Source: Streptomyces sp. HUAS YS2
GTDB lineage: Bacteria > Actinomycetota > Actinomycetes > Streptomycetales > Streptomycetaceae
NCBI RefSeq assembly: GCF_033343995.1
Contig: NZ_CP137573.1
Location: 4,311,001-4,375,000 of the forward strand
Reading direction: 5' to 3'
Length of the DNA stretch: 64,000 nucleotides
The translations under genes and the position numbers were made by a program. Shown in pieces: positions 9,987 through 18,636 of this stretch (its first letter is position 1; the number at the start of each line of letters is the position of its first letter). The notes beneath the pieces were generated by a model. That model was not told where the DNA came from, ran no database searches, and saw nothing but the letters and a program-made list of their open reading frames with translations.

Positions 9987-10835
9987 ATGGACCGACGAAG
10001 CTTTCTCGCGGGCGCCGCGGCAGCCGGTGCCACCCTCCTGATCGGGGCCCCCTCCGCGCGGGCGGTCACCACCCAGGACTGGATGGCCGGCCACGGCGAC
10101 CCCACCCCGCTCCAGAAGCTCACCATCCCCGGCACCCACGACTCCGGCGCCCGCTACGGCGGACTCTGGTCCGAGTGCCAGAACACGACGATCGCGCAGC
10201 AGCTCGCCTCGGGGATCCGGTTCCTCGACGTGCGCTGCCGGGTCACCGGCGGCTCCTTCGCCATCCACCACGGCTCCTCGTACCAGAACATGATGTTCGG
10301 CGACGTCCTCGTGGCCTGCCGCGACTTCCTGGCCGCCCACCCCTCCGAGACCGTCCTCATGCGGGTCAAGCAGGAGTACTCGTCGGACTCCGACGCCACC
10401 TTCGGCGCGATCTTCGACGACTACCTCGACAACCGCGGCTGGCGTCCCCTGTTCCAGATCGGCGACACGCTCCCCGCCCTGGGCCAGGCCCGCGGCAAGG
10501 TCGTCCTCATCGCCGACAACGGCGGGTTGCCCGGCGTGCGCTGGTACGGCGGCGCGTTCGACATCCAGGACGACTGGAACGCACTGCCGGACGCCAAGTA
10601 CCCCAAGATCGAGGCCCACTTCCGCAAGGCCGTCGAGCAGCCGGGCCGGATGTACATCAACTTCGTCAGCACGTCGGCCTATCTGCCGCCGCGCTGGAAC
10701 TCCGACAGCCTCAACCCGCGCGTCCACGCCTTTCTGGACGGCACGGCCCGCTCCTGGAAGGGCCTCGGCATCGTCCCCATGGACTTCCCGAACACCCGCT
10801 CAGGCCTGGTCGCCTCGCTCATCGCCCACAACTGA
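9987..10835 (+). CDS. Phosphatidylinositol-specific phospholipase C (PI-PLC X domain), secreted
   Basis: A 282-residue protein with a Tat-type leader (MDRRSFLAGAAAAGATLL, twin Arg at positions 3-4, cleavage near SARAVT). The PI-PLC X fold is recognised from TIPGTHDSGARYG (catalytic His), RFLDVRCRVTGG, FAIHHGSSYQNMMFGDVL (second His) and ETVLMRVKQEY. Bacterial members cleave phosphatidylinositol or glycosyl-PI without a metal. It lies behind the nucleotidase terminator and probably has its own promoter. Its 3' end overlaps the convergent histidine-kinase gene by 36 bp. Confidence 0.88.
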   Translation: MDRRSFLAGAAAAGATLLIGAPSARAVTTQDWMAGHGDPTPLQKLTIPGTHDSGARYGGLWSECQNTTIAQQLASGIRFLDVRCRVTGGSFAIHHGSSYQNMMFGDVLVACRDFLAAHPSETVLMRVKQEYSSDSDATFGAIFDDYLDNRGWRPLFQIGDTLPALGQARGKVVLIADNGGLPGVRWYGGAFDIQDDWNALPDAKYPKIEAHFRKAVEQPGRMYINFVSTSAYLPPRWNSDSLNPRVHAFLDGTARSWKGLGIVPMDFPNTRSGLVASLIAHN

Positions 10836-12233
10836 CGGAGGCGGCGCCGCGGCCCCCGGGAGGCGGACCACCGCCGCGGTGCCGCCGCCCTCCGCCGCGG
10901 CCAGCGTCACCGTGCCGCCCGCCTGATGGACCGTACGGGCCACGATCGACAGGCCCAGGCCCGACCCCGGCAGGCTGCGCGCCGACGGGGAGCGCCAGAA
11001 ACGGTCGAAGACGTGCGGGAGTTCGTCGGCCGGGATGCCCGGCCCGTGGTCCCGTACCGTCAGCACGCCGCCGTCCGACAGGGTGACCTCCACCGTGCCG
11101 CCCGGCGGCGAGAACTTCACCGCGTTGTCCAGCACGTTCACCAGCGCCCGCTCGAGCCCGGCCGGCTCCGCCCGTACGTACCAGGGCGCGAGCTCCGTGA
11201 CGAAGGTCAGCTCGGGCCCCCGCAGCCGCGCCCGGTCCAGCGCCGACCGCAGGATCTCGTGCAGCGCCACCACCTCCAGCGGCCCCGGGGCCACCGCGTC
11301 CGGCCGGGCCAGCTCCTGCAGGTCGCCGATCAGCGCCGCAAGCTCCGTCATCTGCGCCTTCACCGACGCCATCAGCGCCCGCCGGTCGTCCGGCGGCAGA
11401 GCGCGGCCCGTCTCCTCGCTCCGCGCCAGCAGCTCGATGTTGGTGCGGAGGGACGTCAGGGGAGTGCGCAGTTCGTGGCCCGCGTCCGCGATCAGCTGCG
11501 CCTGCCGGTCCCGGGACGACGCGAGCGCCGCCGTCATCGCGTTGAACGAGCGCGACAGCCGCGCCACCTCGTCCTCGCCCTCGACCGGGATCCGCACCGT
11601 CAGGTCCTCGGTCGCGGCCACGTGCTCGACCGCCTCGGTCAGCCGGTCCACCGGCGTCAGCCCGGCCCGCGCCACCCACAGCCCGGCCGCCCCGGCCCCG
11701 ATCACCCCGATGCCGGAGACCAGCAGCAGCACCCAGGCGAGGGTGGCCATGGAGTTGTCGATCTCGGACGTCGGCCGCGCGACCTGCACGCCCACCGTGC
11801 CTTGCCCGATCACCGCCTGGTACGTGTGGACCCGCATCTCCTGGCCGTTCTCCGCCCGCTCCGTGCGCAGGGCGGACCCGAGGTCGCCGCGAGCCACCGC
11901 CAGATCCGCCACCCGGACCGGGATCGGCGAGGCGCCGAACGAACAGGACTTCCCGGTGGTCAGAACGATCTGCACGGTGTCCCGGACGCCCGCCGGGACC
12001 GGAGCGTCCTGGCTGCCGCTCGCGCAGCTCAGCACGTAATCGTTGAGGTGCCTCTCGGGCAGCCGGAAGTCCTGCAGCGACTGGTCCCGCTCCGACTCCA
12101 GCTGCGCCCGCGTCACGAACCAGCACGCCGCCGACACCGCCGCGACCGCGACCGCCACCGCCGTCGCCGTCAGCAGCGCGAGACGGGAGCGCAGCGGCAG
12201 CCCCCGGAACCGTCGGAGCAGCCGCCCGGTCAC
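10800..12233 (-). CDS. Two-component sensor histidine kinase
   Basis: A 477-residue membrane histidine kinase. It has TM1 near residues 16-40, an extracytoplasmic sensor of ~130 residues, TM2 (WVLLLVSGIGVIGAGAAGLW), HAMP, HisKA (DAGHELRTPLTSLRTNIELL) and HATPase (NVLDNAVKFS, DHGPGIPADE, GSGLGLSIVART). The start is GTG at 12233 in a GTGA overlap with the response regulator. From memory, the kinase-regulator-HtrA order resembles mycobacterial MprAB-PepD, which senses envelope stress. Two cysteines in the sensor loop (CASG, SCSF) could form a disulfide. The 3' end overlaps the PI-PLC gene. Confidence 0.92.
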   Translation of the reverse strand: MTGRLLRRFRGLPLRSRLALLTATAVAVAVAAVSAACWFVTRAQLESERDQSLQDFRLPERHLNDYVLSCASGSQDAPVPAGVRDTVQIVLTTGKSCSFGASPIPVRVADLAVARGDLGSALRTERAENGQEMRVHTYQAVIGQGTVGVQVARPTSEIDNSMATLAWVLLLVSGIGVIGAGAAGLWVARAGLTPVDRLTEAVEHVAATEDLTVRIPVEGEDEVARLSRSFNAMTAALASSRDRQAQLIADAGHELRTPLTSLRTNIELLARSEETGRALPPDDRRALMASVKAQMTELAALIGDLQELARPDAVAPGPLEVVALHEILRSALDRARLRGPELTFVTELAPWYVRAEPAGLERALVNVLDNAVKFSPPGGTVEVTLSDGGVLTVRDHGPGIPADELPHVFDRFWRSPSARSLPGSGLGLSIVARTVHQAGGTVTLAAAEGGGTAAVVRLPGAAAPPPSVVGDERGDQA

Positions 12234-12955
12234 GCCTCGCCGCCGGCCCGCAGCACGTAGCCGACGCCGCGCACCGTGTGCACCAGGCGCGGCTCGCCGC
12301 CGGCCTCCGTCTTGCGCCGCAGATACATCACGTACACGTCCAGGGAGTTCGAGCTGGGCTCGAAGTCGAAGCCCCACACGGCCTTCAGGATCTGCTCCCG
12401 GGTCAGCACCTGCCGCGGGTGCGCCAGGAACATCTCCAGGAGCGTGAACTCGGTGCGGGTCAGCTCCACCGGCCGGCCGCCCCGGGTCACCTCGCGGGTC
12501 GCCAGGTCCATCCGCAGGTCGGCCAGGGAGAGCACGTGGCCCTCCGGCTGCGCCGCCGTGGCGCGCACGTACGAGCTGCGCCGCAGCAACGCCCGGATCC
12601 TGGCGAACAGCTCGTCCAGCTCGAACGGCTTCACCAGGTAGTCGTCCGCGCCCGCGTCCAGGCCGGTGACCCGGTCGCCGACTGTGTCGCGGGCGGTCAG
12701 CATCAGGATCGGCAGGGTCGCGCCGGAGGCCCGGATGCGCCGGGCCGCGGTCAGCCCGTCCATCCGCGGCATCTGCACGTCGAGGACGACGAGGTCGGGG
12801 GCGTACGACTCGATCTTCGCGAGGGCGTCGAGGCCGTCGACGGCCTCCTCGGTGCCGTACCCCTCGAAGGCGAGACTGCGGCGCAGCGCCTCGCGGACCG
12901 CGGGCTCGTCGTCGACGATGAGGATGCGGTCGCCTTCGTTCTCCGGACCTGTCAT
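12230..12955 (-). CDS. OmpR/PhoB-family response regulator
   Basis: A 241-residue response regulator. The receiver has an acidic pair (D15, D16), phospho-acceptor D59 in VVLDVQMPRMDG, and a Lys in YLVKPFELDE. The C-terminal winged helix is complete (LTRTEFTLLEMFLAHPRQV, SLDVYVMYLRRKTE, VRGVGYVLR). It is translationally coupled to the downstream kinase. The HtrA-type protease gene 44 bp upstream, on the same strand, is a plausible member of the same operon or regulon. Confidence 0.94.
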   Translation of the reverse strand: MTGPENEGDRILIVDDEPAVREALRRSLAFEGYGTEEAVDGLDALAKIESYAPDLVVLDVQMPRMDGLTAARRIRASGATLPILMLTARDTVGDRVTGLDAGADDYLVKPFELDELFARIRALLRRSSYVRATAAQPEGHVLSLADLRMDLATREVTRGGRPVELTRTEFTLLEMFLAHPRQVLTREQILKAVWGFDFEPSSNSLDVYVMYLRRKTEAGGEPRLVHTVRGVGYVLRAGGEA

Positions 12956-12999
12956 GGGCCAAGACTCGCACGCCGGATCGGCGTCCGGCCCGGACGCGT

Positions 13000-13983
13000 T
13001 CAGTTGTCGCCGCCCGAGCGGAGCGCGTCGAGATCGCCCTTCACGGTGTCGATCGGGATCGCGAAGCCGAGGCCGACGCTGCCGGCCGTGGAGCCGTTCG
13101 AGGAACTCGGCGAATACATGGCGGAATTGATCCCGATGATCTCCCCGTTCATATTGATCAGCGCGCCGCCGGAATTCCCCGGGTTGAGGGAGGCGTCGGT
13201 CTGGATCGCTTTGTACGTGGTCTTGGAATCACCGGTGTCGCCGTTGAACTCCTGCCCGCCGAACTCGAACGGCCAGCCCTGCCGCGGGTCGTACTGCGGC
13301 TGCTGTTGCTGCTGGTCCCGGCCCTCGTCCTTCGCCACCGTCACGTCGCGGTCCAGGGCGGAGACGATGCCGCTGGTGACGGTGCCGGTCAGGCCCTCGG
13401 GGGAGCCGATCGCCACGACCTCCTCGCCCACCTTCACCTTGGACGAGTCGCCGAGGGTGGCGGCCTTCAGCCCGGACGCGCCCTGGAGCTTGATCAGCGC
13501 GAGGTCCTTGTCGGGGTCGGTGCCGACGACCGTGGCCCGGTACCTCTTGCCGTCGCTCAGCTGCACGGTGATCTCGGAGGCACCGGAGACGACGTGGTTG
13601 TTGGTGACGATCTCGCCGTCGGACGTGATGATCACGCCGGAGCCGGTGGACTTGCCCGCGGTGCCGCTCGCGGAGATCTCCACGATGGAGGGGGACACCG
13701 CCTCGGCCACGCCGGCGACGGTGCCCTTGTTGCTCGCCACGACGTTGGTGCCGCTGACCCCGCTGGAGCCGGCCGCGACCGGGTCGGCGGTGTACTGCTG
13801 GACCAGGGTCGCTGTGCCGCCGCCGATCGCCGCCGCGGCGATGGCCACGGCGGCCATGAGACCGACGCCCCGCTTGGCCCGGCGCGGGGCGGGGGAGGCG
13901 TGGGCAGGACCCGGCTGGTACGGCGGCTGTGGCGGCTGCGGCGGGTAGTACGGCTGCTGGGGCTGCTGGGGGTAGTCCGTCAT
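13000..13983 (-). CDS. HtrA/DegP-type serine protease without PDZ domain, membrane-anchored
   Basis: A 327-residue S1C protease. A Pro/Gln/Tyr-rich cytoplasmic N-terminus (~45 residues) precedes one transmembrane helix (LMAAVAIAAAAIGGG), then the trypsin-like domain with His (TNNHVVSGA), Asp (DPDKDLALIKL) and Ser (NPGNSGGALIN). The protein stops shortly after GFAIPIDTVKGDLDAL, just where the PDZ domain of HtrA/PepD proteins would begin, so it is a PDZ-less form. The ATG at 13983 was chosen because MTDYPQQPQQPYY fits the family N-terminus. The adjacent two-component system on the same strand suggests an envelope-stress function. Confidence 0.88.
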   Translation of the reverse strand: MTDYPQQPQQPYYPPQPPQPPYQPGPAHASPAPRRAKRGVGLMAAVAIAAAAIGGGTATLVQQYTADPVAAGSSGVSGTNVVASNKGTVAGVAEAVSPSIVEISASGTAGKSTGSGVIITSDGEIVTNNHVVSGASEITVQLSDGKRYRATVVGTDPDKDLALIKLQGASGLKAATLGDSSKVKVGEEVVAIGSPEGLTGTVTSGIVSALDRDVTVAKDEGRDQQQQQPQYDPRQGWPFEFGGQEFNGDTGDSKTTYKAIQTDASLNPGNSGGALINMNGEIIGINSAMYSPSSSNGSTAGSVGLGFAIPIDTVKGDLDALRSGGDN

Positions 13984-14145
13984 GGCAACGACTTTCGGAG
14001 CCGTGCATGAGAACTGTCTGAGAAAGGGCTGAGAAGCCCGACAGAAGCGTGTATGCACCAAATAAAGACGGGGCCCGCCTCCGAGGACGGGGCCCGCTTC
14101 GACGAAGAGGGGCCCGCTTCGGCCGCCGCCGGTCGGCCGCGGCCG

Positions 14146-15168
14146 CTACTCGCAGCCGCAGGAGCGGCGGAGCACCAGCGCCGACGGGAACTGCTTCACG
14201 CGCTCCCGGCGCGACCCCGCCACCCGCAGCGAGTCGTCCAGGACCAGGTCCACCGCCGCCCGGGCCATCGCCGGACGGTCCGAGGAGATCGTGGTCAGCG
14301 GCGGATCGGTGAGCGCCGCCTCCTTCACGTCGTCGAAGCCCGCGACCGCCAGCTCGCCCGGCACGTCGATGCGCAGCTCGCGGGCCGCGCGCAGCACGCC
14401 GATCGCCTGGTCGTCGGTGGAGCAGAAGATCGCCGACGGCCGGTCCGGACCGGAGAGGATCTTCAGACCCACCCGGTACGCGTCGTAGCGGTTGTACGGG
14501 GCCTCGAAGAGCAGCCCGTCCGTCGGCCGGCCGGCCTCCTGCATCGCGCGCCGCCAGCCCTCGACGTGGTCGGCGACCGGGTCGCCGACCGAAGGGGTGT
14601 CCGGGACGCCACCGAGACAGGCCACGCTCGCGTGCCCGTGCTCGATCAGATGCCGGGTGGCGAGCTGCGCGCCGCCGATGTCGTCGGTCACGACGGCCAC
14701 GTCGTCGATCGCCTCGGGCCGCTCGTGCAGCAGCACCACACGGGCGTCCCAGGCCTCGATCTCCTGCGCGGCGCGCTCGCTGGGGCCCTGGCTGACCAGG
14801 ATCAGTCCGGCGACCCGCATGCCGAGGAAGGCCCGCAGGTAGTGCACCTCGCGGTCGTCGCGGTAGTCGGAGTTGCCGACCAGCACCATCTTTCCGCGGT
14901 CGGCGGCGGCCCGTTCGACCGCGTGCGCCATCTCAGCGAAGAACGGCTGCCGGGCGTCCGGCACGATCATGCCTATGAGGTCCGTGCGCCGCGAGGCCAT
15001 GGCCTGCGCGACGCGGTCGGGCCGGTAGCCCAGCTCCTTGATGGCGGCGAGGACACGCTCGCGCGTGGCCGGGGCGACCGGCCGGGGTCCGTTGTTGATG
15101 ACGTAGCTCACGACTGCGGTCGAAGTACCCGCCAGTCGCGCCACGTCGTCCCGCGTCACCTTGGCCAC
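14146..15168 (-). CDS. LacI-family transcriptional regulator
   Basis: A 340-residue LacI regulator with an N-terminal helix-turn-helix (TRDDVARLAGTSTAVVSYVI) and hinge (RVLAAIKELGYRPDRVAQAM), then a periplasmic-binding-protein-like effector domain (LIGMIVPDARQPFFAEMAHA, DDQAIGVLRAARELRIDVPG). It ends in a Cys pair (RRSCGCE), which is common in actinobacterial members. No adjacent sugar-utilisation genes are present, so the effector and targets are unknown. The 162 bp downstream, toward the HtrA gene start, contain three copies of GGGGCCCGC (near 14070, 14089 and 14109) that may form hairpins. Confidence 0.92.
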   Translation of the reverse strand: MAKVTRDDVARLAGTSTAVVSYVINNGPRPVAPATRERVLAAIKELGYRPDRVAQAMASRRTDLIGMIVPDARQPFFAEMAHAVERAAADRGKMVLVGNSDYRDDREVHYLRAFLGMRVAGLILVSQGPSERAAQEIEAWDARVVLLHERPEAIDDVAVVTDDIGGAQLATRHLIEHGHASVACLGGVPDTPSVGDPVADHVEGWRRAMQEAGRPTDGLLFEAPYNRYDAYRVGLKILSGPDRPSAIFCSTDDQAIGVLRAARELRIDVPGELAVAGFDDVKEAALTDPPLTTISSDRPAMARAAVDLVLDDSLRVAGSRRERVKQFPSALVLRRSCGCE

Positions 15169-15192
15169 GCGCGGAAGTCTACGCGGGGGGAC

Positions 15193-15990
15193 CTACCTCT
15201 TGGCAGGTCGGGCTGTGGCTTCCACCACGTCCCTGTCCTCCGAAGGGGTGAGGTCACGCGTGGCTTCCTTGACCCGCGCGCCCTCCTTGGCCCGTGCCTC
15301 CTCCGCCGCGCGCTCCACCTTCTCAGGGGCTACGAACCGGTAACCGACGTTGCGGACGGTGCCGATCAGCGACTCGTGCTCGGGGCCGAGCTTGGCCCGC
15401 AGACGCCGTACGTGGACGTCGACCGTCCGGGTGCCGCCGAAGTAGTCGTACCCCCAGACCTCCTGAAGGAGCTGGGCGCGGGTGAAGACCCGGCCGGGGT
15501 GCTGGGCGAGGTACTTCAGCAGCTCGAACTCCTTGAAGGTCAGGTCCAGGACCCGGCCCTTCAGCTTCGCGCTGTACGTCGCCTCGTCGACCGACAGGTC
15601 GCCGTTGCGGATCTCCATCGGGGAGTCGTCGGACACGATCTGCTGGCGGCCCATGGCCAGCCGCAGCCGCGCCTCGACCTCCGCGGGGCCCGCCGTGTCG
15701 AGCAGCACGTCGTCGATGCCCCAGTCGGCGGTGACGGCCGCCAGGCCGCCCTCCGTGACGACGAGCACCAGCGGGCAGCCCGGGCCGGTGGAGCGGAGCA
15801 GCTGGCAGAGCGAGCGGACCTGCGGGAGGTCGCGCCGGCCGTCGACCAGGATCACGTCGGCGCCCGGGGTGTCCACGAGCGCCGGGCCCTCGGCGGGGGC
15901 CACCCGCACGTTGTGCAGCAGCAGGCCGAGGGCGGGGAGCACCTCCGTCGACGGCTGGAGGGCGTTGGTCAGGAGCAGCAGAGAACTCAT
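15193..15990 (-). CDS. glnR: Nitrogen-response regulator GlnR (orphan OmpR-type)
   Basis: A 265-residue OmpR-type protein whose DNA-binding domain (TFKEFELLKYLAQHPGRVFT, EVWGYDYFGGTRTVDVHVRR, IGTVRNVGYRF) and atypical receiver match actinobacterial GlnR, the global regulator of nitrogen genes such as glnA, amtB and nirB. D50 is present but the canonical acidic pocket is not, fitting the known phosphorylation-independent dimeric receiver. No kinase gene is adjacent, as expected for this orphan regulator. The ~85-residue C-terminal tail is rich in Glu/Lys/Arg (AEEARAKEGARVKEATRD). The 300 bp upstream hold no convincing gene. Confidence 0.93.
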   Translation of the reverse strand: MSSLLLLTNALQPSTEVLPALGLLLHNVRVAPAEGPALVDTPGADVILVDGRRDLPQVRSLCQLLRSTGPGCPLVLVVTEGGLAAVTADWGIDDVLLDTAGPAEVEARLRLAMGRQQIVSDDSPMEIRNGDLSVDEATYSAKLKGRVLDLTFKEFELLKYLAQHPGRVFTRAQLLQEVWGYDYFGGTRTVDVHVRRLRAKLGPEHESLIGTVRNVGYRFVAPEKVERAAEEARAKEGARVKEATRDLTPSEDRDVVEATARPAKR

Positions 15991-16290
15991 CGCGCGCCCC
16001 CTGTCTCGATCGCCCCGCCTGTCCGGGGCGTCCTGCCTGCCTGGGTCGTCTTCGGTCGTCGTCGGTCGTGCACGGTTGGCTCGCCCATCACGTCGGTTCC
16101 TCCTCGGTCCCTGCGAGGCGTTTTCGGCACTGCTTCGTTCTCACTCACTGCTCCCGCGCCCTGAGAGCTTTCGTTCACCTGCTCGTAACAACGGCGGCAA
16201 AACACAAAAGGACCCGGGGGCTTCGCTGCCCGGATCCTCTCGCCAAGCAGAATAGCCCAGAAGAGTTCCGAGGCAGAGGGTCGATTTCAC

Positions 16291-17091
16291 ATGGTGGATG
16301 TTTCCTCGATCACTTATGGCCCTCGGCGCGCCACCCTCACGACGGACGACGGTGTCCGGATCGAGGCGGTTTACGAGCCGTGTACGGCAAGTGTCACCGA
16401 TTCCGCGCCGACCGCCATCGTGGTCGCCCACGGCTTCACCGGCTCGGTGGACCGTCCGGCGGTGCGCCGCGTCGCCGAGGTCCTGACGCGGGACGCGGCG
16501 GTGGTCACGTTCTCCTTCCGCGGCCACGGCCGCTCCGGCGGCCGGTCCACGGTCGGCGACCGGGAGGTCCTCGACCTGGCCGCGGCGGTGCGCTGGGCGC
16601 GTGAGCTGGGCCACGAGCGCGTCGTCACGGTCGGCTTCTCGATGGGCGGATCCGTCGTCCTGCGACACGCCGCACTGCACAGGGGGCGCACGGAAGCACA
16701 CACCGACGCGGTTGCTGCCGTGAGCGCCCCGGCGCGCTGGTACTACCGGGGGACGCCGCCCATGCGACGCGTCCACTGGGTGATCACCCGCCCGGTCGGG
16801 CGGCTCGTCGGCCGCTACGGCCTCGGCACCCGGATCCACCACGAGGAGTGGGACCCCGTACCGCTCTCCCCGGTCGAGGCGGTCCCGCTGATCGCGCCGA
16901 CACCGCTGCTGATCGTGCACGGCGACCGCGACCCGTACTTCCCCCTCGATCACCCGCTCATGCTCGCCGAGGCCGCAGAGCGCGCGGGCCGGCCGGCCGA
17001 ACTGTGGCTGGAGCGGGGGATGGGCCACGCGGAGAACGCGGCGGCCGAGGACCTCCTCGTCCGGCTGGGCGACTGGCTCACCCGCCGATAG
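16291..17091 (+). CDS. Alpha/beta hydrolase
   Basis: A 266-residue alpha/beta hydrolase. The nucleophile elbow is GFSMGGSVV (Ser), the oxyanion region VVAHGFTGSVDRP, the acid VHGDRDPYF, and the His GMGHAENAA. The sequence resembles actinobacterial serine esterase/aminopeptidase-like hydrolases near glnR, with substrate unknown. It is divergent from glnR across a 300-bp gap. The MoaD-like gene begins 45 bp downstream and may be cotranscribed. Confidence 0.85.
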   Translation: MVDVSSITYGPRRATLTTDDGVRIEAVYEPCTASVTDSAPTAIVVAHGFTGSVDRPAVRRVAEVLTRDAAVVTFSFRGHGRSGGRSTVGDREVLDLAAAVRWARELGHERVVTVGFSMGGSVVLRHAALHRGRTEAHTDAVAAVSAPARWYYRGTPPMRRVHWVITRPVGRLVGRYGLGTRIHHEEWDPVPLSPVEAVPLIAPTPLLIVHGDRDPYFPLDHPLMLAEAAERAGRPAELWLERGMGHAENAAAEDLLVRLGDWLTRR

Positions 17092-17136
17092 ACCATCATG
17101 GGGGGCGGCGCGCACACGAACGAAGGGAGCGCCGCT

Positions 17137-17391
17137 ATGGCAGCGGGAACCATCCGCTACTGGGCCGCGGCCAAGTCCGCCGCCGGTGTCGCCGAGGAGC
17201 CGTACGCCGCCGAGACCCTGGCCGAGGCGCTGGACGCGGCGCGGGCCGCGCATCCGGGCGAGCTGGTCCGCGTCCTGATGCGGTGCTCGTTCCTGGTCGA
17301 CGGGGACCCCGTGGGGACCCGCCCGCATGAGACCGTACGGCTGGCCGAGGGCGGCACGGTCGAGGTGCTCCCGCCGTTCGCAGGAGGGTGA
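17137..17391 (+). CDS. MoaD/ThiS-family ubiquitin-like protein
   Basis: An 84-residue beta-grasp protein ending in ...EVLPPFAGG. The terminal Gly-Gly is what MoaD/ThiS sulfur carriers need for adenylation and thiocarboxylation, so it can be a sulfur donor in molybdopterin or another sulfur transfer. The ATG at 17137 has a clear GAAGGGAG ribosome site; an upstream in-frame ATG gives a longer, less likely N-terminus. No moa genes are adjacent. The next sulfur genes are the rhodanese and DUF1416 about 2.4 kb downstream. Confidence 0.83.
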   Translation: MAAGTIRYWAAAKSAAGVAEEPYAAETLAEALDAARAAHPGELVRVLMRCSFLVDGDPVGTRPHETVRLAEGGTVEVLPPFAGG

Positions 17392-17400
17392 ACCGGAGAC

Positions 17401-18489
17401 ATGAGCAGTGACCAGCAGTACGGGTACGGCGAGCAGCCGTACGACCCGTACGGCCAGCAGCCGGGGCAGTCGTACCCGCAGCACCAGCCGCAGTACCAGG
17501 ACCCGGGGACGACCCAGACCTGGCAGGGCCAGACCTGGGACACCCAGTACCAGCCCACCGTCGCCCCGGCGGCCGACGAGACCGCCTACCTCCCGCAGCA
17601 GCCCGCCGCACCGCTGCCGCCTGAGGCCCCCGTCGCGTACCAGGAGCCGGCCGCCGCGCCGGCCTCGCCCGCGCCCTCCGGCGCCGAGCCGGGTCCCGCG
17701 TACTCCGCGCCCACCACCTCCGGCAACACCCGGATCACCGACGCCCAGCGCGCCCGCGCCGAGGGCCGCTCGCCGATCATCGACCCGGGCATCCAGCCCG
17801 CCGGACTCACCGCCGTCCTCGGCGTCCTGCTCGCCGGCGGCGCCGCGCTCGGCCCGTACGCGCTGCTCGTGCCGCTGGTCCTGCTCCAGGCCGTCACCGC
17901 CGCCGGCTGGTTCCGGCTCAACGGCATGTGGCCGGCCCGGCAGGGCATCGCGCTCGCCTTCGCCGGCGGTCTGGCCGCCGACGCCGCGCTGCTCGCGGCC
18001 GGCCGGGACAACGCCCCCGCCGCGATCATCGGCACGCTCGGCGTCTGGGTGCTGCTCACCCTCGTCCTCCAGCTGCGCAGCCACGCGGACCCGGACGAGC
18101 GGATGTACGGCCTGATGGCCACCGTCGCCTCCGCCGCCCTGACGATCCTGGCCGCCGGACACCTCGGCGCGGACCCGGACGCGGTCGTCGTCGGCGGGCT
18201 CGCCGTCGCCGTCGCGACCGTCGCACGCGCCCTGCCGCTGCCCACCCCGGTCTCCGTCGTCGTGGCACTGCTCGCCGCCGCGGGCGCCGGCATCGCGGCC
18301 GGCGGGTTCACCGGCTTCGGCGCCGCGGGCGCGGGGCTCGGGCTGGGCGCGGGGATGTGCGCGCTGATCGGTCTGCGGGTCGCCGCGTACGACTACCCGT
18401 CCCGCTTCGTGCACATGACCGCGGGCGTCGCGCTGCCCCTGACGGCCGCCGCTCCCGCCGTCTACCTGCTGGGACGCGCCCTGGCCTGA
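17401..18489 (+). CDS. Multi-pass membrane protein with QPY-rich N-terminus
   Basis: A 362-residue protein of unknown function. Residues 1-~100 are a low-complexity cytoplasmic tail rich in Gln, Pro and Tyr (YGYGEQPYDPYGQQPGQSY). After residue ~135 there are about eight closely spaced hydrophobic helices rich in Ala, Leu and Gly. The start lies 9 bp after the MoaD stop, so the two are probably cotranscribed. A strong terminator follows. No enzymatic motif is visible. Confidence 0.8.
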   Translation: MSSDQQYGYGEQPYDPYGQQPGQSYPQHQPQYQDPGTTQTWQGQTWDTQYQPTVAPAADETAYLPQQPAAPLPPEAPVAYQEPAAAPASPAPSGAEPGPAYSAPTTSGNTRITDAQRARAEGRSPIIDPGIQPAGLTAVLGVLLAGGAALGPYALLVPLVLLQAVTAAGWFRLNGMWPARQGIALAFAGGLAADAALLAAGRDNAPAAIIGTLGVWVLLTLVLQLRSHADPDERMYGLMATVASAALTILAAGHLGADPDAVVVGGLAVAVATVARALPLPTPVSVVVALLAAAGAGIAAGGFTGFGAAGAGLGLGAGMCALIGLRVAAYDYPSRFVHMTAGVALPLTAAAPAVYLLGRALA

Positions 18490-18531
18490 CCGGGCGGCCC
18501 GGCACGTCGGGCCCGCCCCTCGGAACCATCC

Positions 18532-18567
18532 GGCCCCCTGACACGTCGATGAACATGTCAGGGGGCC
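18532..18567 (+). terminator. Terminator after the 17401-18489 membrane protein
   Basis: A perfect 12-bp inverted repeat (GGCCCCCTGACA / TGTCAGGGGGCC) with a 12-nt loop lies about 43 bp after the stop codon. Confidence 0.8.
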
Positions 18568-18636
18568 GAGGCTTTTGGGTCGTGTGGGCCGTGTGAGCCG
18601 TGTAAGTCGTGAGGGACGAACGGGGGACTGCGGGCC

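Noticed and set aside
15987..16205. 72-codon ORF directly upstream of glnR with an ATGA overlap
   Set aside because: The translation is Arg/Thr/Gly-rich with no conserved feature and the region is more likely the glnR promoter/leader. The overlap alone is not enough support.
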